A stretch of DNA of 64,000 nt from Streptomyces physcomitrii (GTDB lineage: Bacteria; Actinomycetota; Actinomycetes; Streptomycetales; Streptomycetaceae): assembly GCF_012273655.1 (NCBI RefSeq), contig NZ_JAAWWP010000023.1, positions 32,600 to 96,599 of the forward strand. The letters are read 5' to 3'. Below are positions 1 through 16,200 of this stretch, piece by piece. Made by a program: the position numbers and the translations under genes. Position 1 is the stretch's first letter, and each line of letters opens with the position of its first letter. The notes below the pieces were generated by a model. It was given only the letters and a program-made list of their open reading frames with translations. It did no database searches and had not been told where the DNA came from.

Positions 1-3000
1 GCCAGCAGGGCCTGTGCCTCGATGGGGTCGCCGAGTGCGGTGCCGGTGCCGTGTGCCTCGACCGCGTCCACGTCCGATCCCGTGAGGCCTGCGGTCTGGA
101 GGGCGGTGGTGATGACGCGTTGCTGGGAGGGGCCGTTGGGGGCGGTGAGGCCGTTGCTGGCACCGTCCTGGTTGACGGCGGTGCTGCGCACGACGGCGAG
201 GATGGGGTGCCCGTTGCGCCGGGCGTCGGAGAGCCGTTCCACCAGCAGCAGACCGACGCCCTCGCCCCACCCCGTGCCGTCCGCCGCGGCCGCGAAGGAT
301 TTGCAGCGGCCGTCCTGCGCCAGACCGCGCTGACGGCTGAACTCGACGAAGGTTCCCGGGCTCGCCATCACGGCCACCCCGCCCGCGAGGGCGAGGTCGC
401 ACTCACCGTTGCGGAGGGACTGCGCGGCCAGATGCAGCGCGACGAGTGACGAGGAACAGGCGGTGTCCACCGTGACCGCCGGGCCTTCGAGACCGAAGAC
501 GTACGACAGCCGGCCCGAGGCCACGCTGCCGGTGTTGCCGGTGCCGAAGTAGCCCTCCAGGTCAGCGGGCAGTTCCGGCAGGCGCGAGGCGTACTCGTGG
601 TACATCAGTCCGGCGAAGACTCCGGTCCTGCTGCCGCGCAGCGAGAGCGGATCGATGCCGGTGCGTTCGAAGGCCTCCCAGGCGGTCTCCAGGAGGAGGC
701 GCTGCTGCGGGTCCATCGCCAGCGCCTCGCGGGGCGAGATCCCGAAGAGCGCGGCGTCGAAACCGGCCGCCTCGTGCAGGAAGCCGCCGTGCCGCGCGTA
801 ACTGGTGCCGAGGTGCTCCGGGTCCGGGTGGTAGAGGCCTTCGAGGTCCCAGCCGCGGTCGGTGGGGAAGGCGCTGATGGCGTCCTGCCCGCCCGCGACC
901 AGGTCCCAGAGCTCCTCCGGCGAGCTGACTCCGCCGGGGTAGCGGCAGGCCATGCCGACCAGGACGACGGGCTCCTCCGCCGTACGCACCGCGGTGGCGG
1001 CCGGTCGGCGGGTCGCGGCGCCCGCGAGTTCGCCGGCCAGCTCGGTGCCGAGGTAGGCGGTCAGCGCGGCCGGGTCGGGGTAGTCGAAGACCAGGGTGGC
1101 GGGCAGCCGCAGTCCGGTCACCTCGCCCAGCCGGTTGCGCAGCTGGACGGCGGTGAGCGAGTCGAAGCCCAGGTCCTTGAAGCCGCGGGTCGGTTCCAGG
1201 TCGGGGGTACGGGAGTGCCCGAGCGCGGCACCGACCTCCTGGGCGAGGAGCTGGTGCAGGGCCTTGGTCCGCTCGGCGGGCCCGAGCGCGGCGAGGCGCT
1301 CGCGCAGCTCCGGCGACCCGGTGCCGCCCCCGGTTGCCGGAGCCGGGCGCCGGGGCGTGACCGGTACGAGCGCCCGCAGTGCCGCGGGCAGCCGCCCCGC
1401 CTCGCCCTGCCTGCGCAGCGCCCGGAACTCCCAGCGCACGGCGACGACCGCGGCCTCGGCGGGCCGGGCGTCGGCGGCGTCGAAGAGGGCGAGTCCCTCC
1501 TCCACGGAGAGCGCGGCGACTCCGGAACCCGCCATCCGGGAGAGGTCGGCAGCGGCCAAGTGCGCGGTCATACCGCCCTGTTGGGACCAGGGGCCCCAGG
1601 CGAGCGACTGCCCGGCGAGACCGTTCTCCCGCCGGTGCCGGGCGAGCGCGTCCAGGAGGGCGTTGCCCGCCGCGTAGTTGGCCTGGCCGGGGCTGCCGAG
1701 CGCGGCGGCGAGCGAGGAGAAGAGGACGAAGCGGGCCAGCGGGAGGTGCCGGGTCGCCTGGTGCAGATGCAGGGCCGCGTCGACCTTGGGGGCGAGGACG
1801 CGGTGCAGCCGCTCCGGGGTGAGCGAGGCCGCCAGACCGTCGTCGAGGATCCCGGCGGTGTGGACCACCGCGGTCAGCGGGTGCTCCCCGGAGAGGGAGT
1901 CCACGAGTTCCGTGACGGCGGCCCGGTCGGCGAGGTCGCAGGCGGTGAAGGTCACCTGGGCGCCGAGAGCGGTGAGTTCGGCCCGCAGCTCCTCGGCCCC
2001 CGGCGCCGAGGCTCCGCGACGGCTCGCGAGGCACAGACGGCGTACGCCGTGCTTGCCGACCAGATGCACGGCGAGCTCGGCGGCGAGGGAACCGCCACCG
2101 GTCAGCAGGACGGTGCCCTCTGGGTCCCAGGCGGCTTCGGGTGCCTCGGCGGCTTCCTCCGGGGCCTCCGGTGTGAGTCGGCCGATCCGGGGGACGGTCA
2201 GCTCCCCTGCGCGCAGGGCGAGTTGGGGCTCCTCGGCCGCAAGCGCGGTGGCGACGGCGCGCGGCAAAGCCTCCCGGGAGGCCGCGTCCTCGTCCGTGTC
2301 GAGCAGGAGGAAGCGGCCGGGGTTCTCCGACTCCGCCGCGCGGACCAGCGCGTGGACGGGCTCACGCAGCAGCTCGGGTGCCGCCGCCTCGGTCACCACG
2401 GCCAGCCGTGCCTCGCGCAGAGAGTCTTCCGCCAGCCAGACCTGAAGCTGCGTCAGCACCTTTTCGGCGGCGTCGTGCACCTCGGTCGCGGTGACCTCCC
2501 GCGCCGTCCTCTCACCCAACTGGGGGCGCCAGAAGACGACTTCGAGGGCCGACGCTTGTTCCTCGGACAGCGCCCCGGCCAGTTGCGCCGGAGCACGGTG
2601 CACCTCGGCACCGGAACCGGTCCACTCCGTCTCGCCCAGCACCGCCCAACTCCCGCTCGCAGGGCGGTAGTCGGCGTCCACCCCGTACGCGAGGGGCGCC
2701 CAGGTGAGGGTGTGCAGGGGCGGGCTGAGGGTGGTGGCGGTGGTGGTCAGGGGGCGGAGGGTGAGGCCCCGGGCACTGGCGAGGGGAGTGCCGTCGGGGT
2801 AAGTGGTGCTGAGGGTCAGGGTGTTGGGCTGGTCGGTGGGCGTGAGGCGGGTGTGGAGAGTGGTGGTCTCCGCAGTCACGCGGTGGAGGTGGATGTCGGT
2901 CCAGGCGAAGGGGAGGTGGGGCGTGGGCGTTGCCCGGCCAAGGGGACTCTCTTGGTCGGCGTCCGGGGTGGTGAAAGTGCCGAGGGTGATGCCGTGGAGG

Positions 3001-6000
3001 GCGGCGTCCAGGAGTGCGGGGTGGAGGGTGTAGCGGTCGGTCTCGGCTTCGGTGGCGGTGTCCTGGGGGAGGGTGACGGTGGTGTAGATCTCCTCGCCGT
3101 GGCGCCAGGCGGCTTGCACACCCCGGAACACCGGCCCGTAGGTGATGCCCGCGGCCTCGAACTCCTCGTACAGCGTCTCGATCGGCAGCGGTACGGCACC
3201 CTCCGGCGGCCAAGACGCGGGCGGCGCGGGTGTCTTCGGCGGGAGTCCTGGGCTGAGGAGGCCCGCGGTGTGCCGGGTCCAGCCGGTGTCGGCGGCAGTG
3301 TCCTCGGGCCGGGAGTGGATGGCGAGGCTGCGGCGGCCCTGCTCGTCCGGGTGGCCGAGTGCGAGTTGCAGATGCACGGCGCCCGACTCCGGCAGCACCA
3401 GCGGGGTTTCGTGGGTCAGCTCCGCGACGGTGGACAGCCCGGTGCGCTGGGCCGCGTGCAGCGCCAGTTCGACGAAGGCGGTGCCCGGGAGGATGGCGGC
3501 GCCCGCGACCACGTGGTCGGCGAGCCAGGGATGGGTGGCCAGGCTCAGCCGTCCGGTGAGCAACAGCCCCTCGGAGTCCGCGAGTTCGAGTACCGCGCCG
3601 AGCAGCGGGTGCTGCGCCGCCCCGAGCCCCGCCCGGTTCAGGTCGCCGCCGGTCGCGGCGGGCAGCCGCCAGAAGCGCTCCCGCTGGAAGGGGTAGGTGG
3701 GCAGCGCGCCGCCGAAGGCCTCGGCGCCCCCGAAGAGGGTCTGCCAGCGCGGAGTGGCCCGCCCATGGGTGAACAGCTTCGCCACCGCGGTGACGAGGGT
3801 GCGTACCTCGGACTGCTTGCGGCGCAGCAGGGGGAGGGCGAGCGCGGCGCGGGCGGAGGGCTCCTCCCCGAGGGTCCCCGTGGCGAGCTGGGTGAGGGCG
3901 TGGCCGGGGCCGAGTTCGAGGTAGGTGGTGGTGTCGTGGGCGTGGAGGGTGCGAAGTCCGTGGTGGAAGCGGACCGTGCTGCGGACATGGCGGGCCCAGT
4001 AGTCGGGGTCGGAGAGTTCGGCCGCGGTGGCCAACTCGCCGGTGACGTTGGAGATCAGGGGTGTCACCGGCGGGTGGAAAGTGAGGGTGCGCAGGGTGGT
4101 GCGGAAGGTGTCGAGCATGCCGTCCATGTGGGGGGAGTGGAAGGCGTGGCTGACGTGGAGGTGGGTGGTCTTGCGGCCCTGGGAGGCCCAGTGTGCGGCG
4201 AGGGTGTGGACGGCGTCGTGGTCGCCTGAAATCACTGTCTCGGTAGGGCCGTTGACGGCGGCGATGGTCACCGTTCCGTCGGCCGGAAGGCTCGCGGTCG
4301 TCTCGTCTTCGGTGGTCTGGAGGGCGGTCATGGCTCCGCCGGTGGGCTGGGCCTGCATGAGGGTGGCCCGGGTGGTGACCAGGACGGCCGCGTCGGGCAG
4401 GTCGAGAACTCCGGCGAGATGGGCGGCGGTGATCTCGCCGAGCGAGTGGCCGATCAGGAGGTCAGGACTGATCCCCCAGTGGGCCAGGAGGCGGTGGAGG
4501 GCGACCTCAAGAGCGAAGAGTGCGGGCTGGGTGTAGGCGGTCTGCTGGAGCAGGGTGGCGTGTTCGGTGTCGGGCTGGGCGAACATCACCTTCTTGAGCG
4601 CCACCGCGGGAATCCCCGGCAGCGCGGATCCCGGGCCCAGGCGCCGGGCGAGCTGGGCGTCCAGCGCCTCGGTCACCTCGTCGAGGGCGCGGGCGAACTC
4701 CGGGTACGCGGCGTGGAGTTCGCGCCCCATGCCCGCGTACTGACTGCCCTGACCCGAGAACAGGAAGGCGGTACGGCCCGGTGCCGAGGCGGCCACCGCG
4801 GAGCGCCCCGTCTCGTCCTCCGCGAGGGCGGCCAGCTCGCTGAGCGCCTCCGCGCGGTCGTGTACGAGCAGCAGTGCGCGGTGGTCGAGAGCGGCGCGGG
4901 TGGTGGCCAGGGCCAGGCCGAGGCCGGGCAGGTCGAGACCGGGGCGTTCCGCGAGGAAGGTGCCGAGCTGCTCGGCTCGGGCGCGCAATGCCGCAGGCGT
5001 GCGCGCGGACAACGGGATGGGCACGAGCGGCAGTTGACTCCCGGCGGGGGCCGGTCCCGCCGGGGGAGCGGACTGCGCCTCGCCGGCCGGGGCGGCCTGC
5101 TGGGTGGCCGGTGCGGTCTTCGCTCCCGCGGCTTGCGTGGCCGCGGCGGGCTCGGGTGCCTGTTCGATGACGGCGTGGGCGTTGGTGCCGCTGACGCCGA
5201 AGGAGGAGACCGCGGCCCGTCGCGGCCGGTCCCCGCCGGGCCAGTCGCGGTGCTCGGTCAGCAGCGAGACGGCGCCCGACTCCCAGTCGATCTCCGGGTT
5301 GGGCCGGTCCACGTGCAGGGTGCGCGGCAGCTGCCCGTGCCGTATCGCCTGGACCATCTTGATGATCCCGGCCATGCCCGCCGCGGCCTGGGTGTGCCCG
5401 ATGTTCGACTTCACCGAGCCCAGCCAGAGCGGGCGGCCCTCCTCGCGCCCCTGGCCGTAGGTGGCGAGCAGGGCCTCCGCCTCGATCGGGTCGCCGAGCC
5501 TGGTACCGGTGCCGTGCGCCTCGACCGCGTCGACCTCGGCCGCGCCCAGACCGGCGTCGGCGAGGGCGTCGCGGATGACACGCTGCTGGGCGGGGCCGTT
5601 GGGGGCGGTGAGGCCGTTGCTGGCGCCGTCCTGGTTGACGGCGGTGCCGCGGACCACGGCGAGTACCCGGTGCCCCTTGCGGCGGGCGTCGGAGAGCCGC
5701 TCCACGAGGAGGACGCCGATGCCCTCGGACATGCTGGTGCCGTCGGCCGCGGCGGCGAAGGCCTTGACCCGTCCGTCCGCGGCGAGCCCGCGCTGGCGGC
5801 TGAACTCGATGAAGGTGTCCGGGGTGGTCATCACCATCACCCCGCCCGCCAGCGCCATGTCCGACTCGCCGGACCGCAGCGAACGCACCGCCAGATGCAG
5901 TGCCACCAGCGCCGAGGAGCAGGCGGTGTCGACGGTGACCGAGGGGCCTTCCAGTCCGAAGACATAGGAGAGGCGGCCGGACATCACGCTCGCCGCGACC

Positions 6001-6548
6001 CCGGTCAGCTTGTGCCCCTCGACCTCGGGCGCGGGCTCGTAGGTCGAGGGCCCGTAGTCCTGCCGCATGCCGCCGACGAAGACGCCGGTCCGGCTGCCGC
6101 GCGCGGAGGCCGGGTCGATGCCGCCGCGTTCCCAGGTCTCCCAGACCGTCTCCAGGAGGAGGCGCTGCTGCGGGTCCATCGCCAGGGCCTCGCGGGGCGA
6201 GATGCCGAAGAGCGCGGGGTCGAAGGCGTCGGCGTCGTGCAGGAAGCCGCTCTCCTCCACGTAGCAGCTGCCGGAGGCCTCCGGGTCCGGGTCGTAGAGG
6301 CGCTCCAGGTCCCAGTCGCGGTTGACCGGGAAGCCGGACATCGCGTCCCGGCCCTCGCGCACCAGCTCCCACAGCTCCTCCGGCGAGGTCACCCCGCCGG
6401 GGAACCGGCAGGCCATGCCGACGATCGCGATCGGCTCCCGGGCCGCCGCGGAGAGCTGCCGGTTCTGCTGCTTCAGCCGGTCGTTCTCGCGCAGCGAGGA
6501 GCGCAGGGCCTCGACGAGCTTCGCGGCCGATGTGTCCGTGGTGTTCAT
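1..6548 (-). CDS. Modular type I PKS, module 6 (KS-AT-DH-KR-ACP) plus start of module 7 (partial gene)
   Basis: The gene starts at an ATG whose codon ends at 6546 and runs off the left edge, giving at least 2182 residues with no stop. The N-terminus (KLVEALRSSLREN) is a coiled-coil docking helix. Domains by residue: KS about 33-459 with the active cysteine in DTACSSA (codon near 5920); AT about 589-909 with GHSLGE and HAFH, the malonyl-CoA signature; DH about 976-1223 with the intact HxxxGxxxxP motif (HVVAGAAILP) and the downstream HPALLD aspartate; KR about 1478-1663 with LDD, so B-type, and the Ser/Tyr/Asn/Lys residues present; ACP about 1753-1836 with LGFDS. A second KS begins near residue 1859 and is cut in mid-domain; its DTACSSS cysteine is at 456-458. 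The KR glycine motif lacks one residue (TGGGSLAA against TGGSGSLAA in module 1). The gap to the upstream PKS gene is 20 nt, so co-transcription is near certain. In the piericidin reading this module adds the acetate next to the ring. Confidence 0.93.
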   Translation of the reverse strand, partial: MNTTDTSAAKLVEALRSSLRENDRLKQQNRQLSAAAREPIAIVGMACRFPGGVTSPEELWELVREGRDAMSGFPVNRDWDLERLYDPDPEASGSCYVEESGFLHDADAFDPALFGISPREALAMDPQQRLLLETVWETWERGGIDPASARGSRTGVFVGGMRQDYGPSTYEPAPEVEGHKLTGVAASVMSGRLSYVFGLEGPSVTVDTACSSALVALHLAVRSLRSGESDMALAGGVMVMTTPDTFIEFSRQRGLAADGRVKAFAAAADGTSMSEGIGVLLVERLSDARRKGHRVLAVVRGTAVNQDGASNGLTAPNGPAQQRVIRDALADAGLGAAEVDAVEAHGTGTRLGDPIEAEALLATYGQGREEGRPLWLGSVKSNIGHTQAAAGMAGIIKMVQAIRHGQLPRTLHVDRPNPEIDWESGAVSLLTEHRDWPGGDRPRRAAVSSFGVSGTNAHAVIEQAPEPAAATQAAGAKTAPATQQAAPAGEAQSAPPAGPAPAGSQLPLVPIPLSARTPAALRARAEQLGTFLAERPGLDLPGLGLALATTRAALDHRALLLVHDRAEALSELAALAEDETGRSAVAASAPGRTAFLFSGQGSQYAGMGRELHAAYPEFARALDEVTEALDAQLARRLGPGSALPGIPAVALKKVMFAQPDTEHATLLQQTAYTQPALFALEVALHRLLAHWGISPDLLIGHSLGEITAAHLAGVLDLPDAAVLVTTRATLMQAQPTGGAMTALQTTEDETTASLPADGTVTIAAVNGPTETVISGDHDAVHTLAAHWASQGRKTTHLHVSHAFHSPHMDGMLDTFRTTLRTLTFHPPVTPLISNVTGELATAAELSDPDYWARHVRSTVRFHHGLRTLHAHDTTTYLELGPGHALTQLATGTLGEEPSARAALALPLLRRKQSEVRTLVTAVAKLFTHGRATPRWQTLFGGAEAFGGALPTYPFQRERFWRLPAATGGDLNRAGLGAAQHPLLGAVLELADSEGLLLTGRLSLATHPWLADHVVAGAAILPGTAFVELALHAAQRTGLSTVAELTHETPLVLPESGAVHLQLALGHPDEQGRRSLAIHSRPEDTAADTGWTRHTAGLLSPGLPPKTPAPPASWPPEGAVPLPIETLYEEFEAAGITYGPVFRGVQAAWRHGEEIYTTVTLPQDTATEAETDRYTLHPALLDAALHGITLGTFTTPDADQESPLGRATPTPHLPFAWTDIHLHRVTAETTTLHTRLTPTDQPNTLTLSTTYPDGTPLASARGLTLRPLTTTATTLSPPLHTLTWAPLAYGVDADYRPASGSWAVLGETEWTGSGAEVHRAPAQLAGALSEEQASALEVVFWRPQLGERTAREVTATEVHDAAEKVLTQLQVWLAEDSLREARLAVVTEAAAPELLREPVHALVRAAESENPGRFLLLDTDEDAASREALPRAVATALAAEEPQLALRAGELTVPRIGRLTPEAPEEAAEAPEAAWDPEGTVLLTGGGSLAAELAVHLVGKHGVRRLCLASRRGASAPGAEELRAELTALGAQVTFTACDLADRAAVTELVDSLSGEHPLTAVVHTAGILDDGLAASLTPERLHRVLAPKVDAALHLHQATRHLPLARFVLFSSLAAALGSPGQANYAAGNALLDALARHRRENGLAGQSLAWGPWSQQGGMTAHLAAADLSRMAGSGVAALSVEEGLALFDAADARPAEAAVVAVRWEFRALRRQGEAGRLPAALRALVPVTPRRPAPATGGGTGSPELRERLAALGPAERTKALHQLLAQEVGAALGHSRTPDLEPTRGFKDLGFDSLTAVQLRNRLGEVTGLRLPATLVFDYPDPAALTAYLGTELAGELAGAATRRPAATAVRTAEEPVVLVGMACRYPGGVSSPEELWDLVAGGQDAISAFPTDRGWDLEGLYHPDPEHLGTSYARHGGFLHEAAGFDAALFGISPREALAMDPQQRLLLETAWEAFERTGIDPLSLRGSRTGVFAGLMYHEYASRLPELPADLEGYFGTGNTGSVASGRLSYVFGLEGPAVTVDTACSSSLVALHLAAQSLRNGECDLALAGGVAVMASPGTFVEFSRQRGLAQDGRCKSFAAAADGTGWGEGVGLLLVERLSDARRNGHPILAVVRSTAVNQDGASNGLTAPNGPSQQRVITTALQTAGLTGSDVDAVEAHGTGTALGDPIEAQALL
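3886..4566 (-). repeat. Malonyl-AT repeat, copy in module 6
   Basis: Nearly the same nucleotide sequence as 16441-17150 and 35641-36350, from the GHSLGE motif through HAFH to the AT end. The identity includes synonymous positions and is far above that of the flanking domains, so recent duplication or gene conversion is likely. Confidence 0.8.
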
Positions 6549-6568
6549 CTCGTTCGCTACCCGCCAGG

Positions 6569-13249
<6,681 letters not shown>

Positions 13250-13250
13250 G

Positions 13251-16200
13251 TCAGGAGTTCCTCAAGTCTTCCACCATGGTGAACAGGTCTTCGTCCGTCG
13301 CCTCGTCGAGTCCGGGGCGACCGGCCGCCGCTTCGGGCTCCGGCACCGCCTCGTCCGGTGTCCCGCCCGCCGCGTCCGCCTCGTTCCAGCGCGACAGCAG
13401 GGTCCGCAGCCGCGCCCCGATCCGGGAGCGGTCGGCGCCGCCCTGTGCCGCGGCCGCCAAACTCGCCTCCAGGCGGTCGAGTTCGCCGAGCAGCGCCTCC
13501 TCCTGGCCCGCGGCGGCGCCGCCCAGTCGCTCCGCCAGTTCGGCGGCGACGGCGGCCGGGGTCGGGAAGTCGAAGATCAGCGTGGCCGGGAGCGGCACAC
13601 CCGCCTCCTCCTGGATCCGGTTGCGGAGCTCCATGGCGGTCAGCGAGTCGAAACCGAGGTCCTGGAAGGCGCCTTCGGCCTCGATCCCCACCGGGTTCGG
13701 GTGGCCCAGCACGGCGGCCACCCGGCTGCGGACGAAGTCCAGGAGCTCGGCCCGCCGCCGCGCCTCCGGCAGCGTGGCCAGCCGCTCCGCGAGCCCCTGT
13801 GCCGGGGCTTCTGACGCGGCCTCCGCGGGGGAGACCGTCCGTACCTGCGGGGCCGGGGCCAGCTGGCGCAGCAGCGGGGGCAGGGTGCCCGCGGCGGCCT
13901 TGGCCCGCAGTACGGGCAGGTCGAGGCGGACCGGGGAGAGCGCGGACCCGCCGGTCAGCAGCGCGGCGTCGAGCAGGGCCAGGGCCTCCTTCGCCGAGAG
14001 CGCCGCGACGCCGGTACGGGAGATCCGGGCGCGGTCGGCGGTGCTGAGGCCCGCGGTGATGCCGGAGGCGGGTTCCCACAGGCCCCAGCCGAGGGAGAGC
14101 GCGGGCAGGCCCGCTGCCCGGCGGTGTCCGGCGAGGGCGTCGAGGAAGGCGTTGGCCGCCGCGTAACCGGACTGCCCGGGCGAGCCCGCCGTACCGGCGA
14201 AGGAGGAGAACAACACAAAGGCGGCCAGCGGCAGTTCACGGGTCAGCTCGTGCAGTGCCCAGGCGCCGGAGGCCTTCGGTGCCATCACCCGGCGTACCGC
14301 CTCCGGGGTGAGCGAGCCGATCAGGGCGTCGTCCACCACCCCCGCCGTGTGGACGACCGCGGTCAGCGGATGCTCCGGCGGGACGGTCGCCAACAGGGCG
14401 CCGAGTTCGGCCCGTTGGCTCACATCGCAGCTGGCGATGGTGACCTGGGCGCCCAACTCGACCAGCTCGGAGGTGAGTTCGTCGACACCGGGGGCGGACG
14501 GTCCCTGCCGGCCCGCGAGCAGGAGGTGCTGTACCCCGTGTGCGGTCACCAGGTGCCGGGCGACCAGCGCGCCGAGGGTGCCGGTGCCGCCGGTGATCAG
14601 GACGGTTCCGCCGCCCAGTTCGGGGGCGGGCGCCGCGGTCTCCTTCGCGCCGGTGGGGCGGTTCGGCGCGGGGGCGAGCCGGGGCACGCTCAACCGGCCC
14701 CGGCGCACGGCGAGTTGGGGCTCCCCGCAGGCGACGGCCGCGGGCAGCGCGCGCAGCGACTCCTCCTGCCCGTCGACGTCGACGAGCAGGAAGCGGCCGG
14801 GGTGCTCGGCCTGCGCCGAGCGCAGCAGCCCCCACACCGGGGCCAGCGCCGGATTCGGCGTCTCCCCGGGCAGGGCGATCGCACCCCGGGTGAGGACGGT
14901 CAGACGGCGGTCTCCGAAGCCGTCCTCGCGCAACCAGCGCTGCACCGTCTCCAGGGTGCGCAGCAGGACATCCGTCCCGTCGGCAGCCGTATCGGCCGCC
15001 TCCGGGTCGTCCTGTACCCAGACCACCACCTGGGCGGTATCGGTGCCGTTCGCCCCGGTCTCAGCGGCCTCGGCGGTCCCGGCGGCGGCCTCCACCTCCG
15101 GGATCCGCCGCACCTGGGCGCCCGCCGCCTCAAGCGCGCGGATCAGGCTGTCCTCGGCGGCGACCGAACCGTCGCCCGCGTCGAGCACCGCCCACGGGCC
15201 CGGCGCCGTCTCGGCGCTCCGGCCCGGCAGCGGGAACCACTCGGTGTGGTAGAGCGCGTCCGCGGCTCCGGAACGGTCCCCGAGCGCGCGCAGCCCCTCC
15301 GGATCCACCGGACGCAGCGCGAGCCGCTCCATGGACAGCACCGGGGCGCCCGCCGGATCGGTGATCTCCACCCGGACGGCGTTCTCGCCCGCGGCCGGGG
15401 CGATCCGCACCCGCAGCGCGGTGGCCCTGGAGGCGTGCAGGCGGGCGCCGTTCCAGCTGAACGGCAGGAAGGCCGTCTCGCCGTCCTGCCCCGTGGCCAG
15501 GAACTCGCCGTGCCGGATGGCCTGCAGCGCCGCGTCGAGCAGCGCCGGATGCACGGCGAAGCCCTCGCCGCCGCCGAGGGCCGAGTCCGGCAGCACCACC
15601 TCCGCGTACACCTCCCCGCCCTGGCACCAGGCGGCGCGCAGCCCCTGGAAGGACGGGCCGTAGCTCAGCCCGGTGGCCTCGTCCGGCTGCCCGGCGAGCG
15701 CCTCGGCCGGTACGGGCCGCGCCCCCTCCGGCGGCCATACGGAGCCCCCGGCCCCCGGCGCCTGCTCCGCCGTACCGGCCTCTTCCGGCTGCGGCGCGCT
15801 GAGGACGGCCTCCGCGTGCCGGGTCCAGGGCGCCTCCGTGTGCTCGCCCTCCGGCCGGGAGTGGACGGTGAGGTGCCGCTGCCCGCGCTCGTCGGGCTTG
15901 CCGACGGTCACCTGTATCCGCACCGCGCCCGCGTACGGCAGGACCAGCGGGGCCCGCAGCGCCAGTTCGGCCACGGTCACCGCCTCGGTACGCGCGGCGG
16001 CGTGCAGGGCGAGTTCGAGCAGGGCCGTGCCCGGCAGCAGCACGGTGCCGCCCACGCTGTGGTCGGCGAGCCAGGGGTGCGTCCGCAGGGACAGCCTGCC
16101 GGTGAACAACAGGCCCTCACCGCCCGCGAGTTCGGCCACGGCACCGAGGAAGGGGTGCGCGGCGGGGACGAGCCCGAGCCCACTCGGGTCGGCGGCGGCC

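Noticed and set aside
597..4229. Very long plus-strand open frame (1210 residues) opposite PKS module 6
   Set aside because: It lies antisense to clear PKS domains; its product is Gly/Glu/Arg-rich with no domain. Long antisense frames are expected where codon third positions are nearly all G or C. The same applies to plus frames at 4419-7514, 6929-10111, 14124-16448, 17181-20189, 20190-23246, 23259-27539 and 33267-35648.
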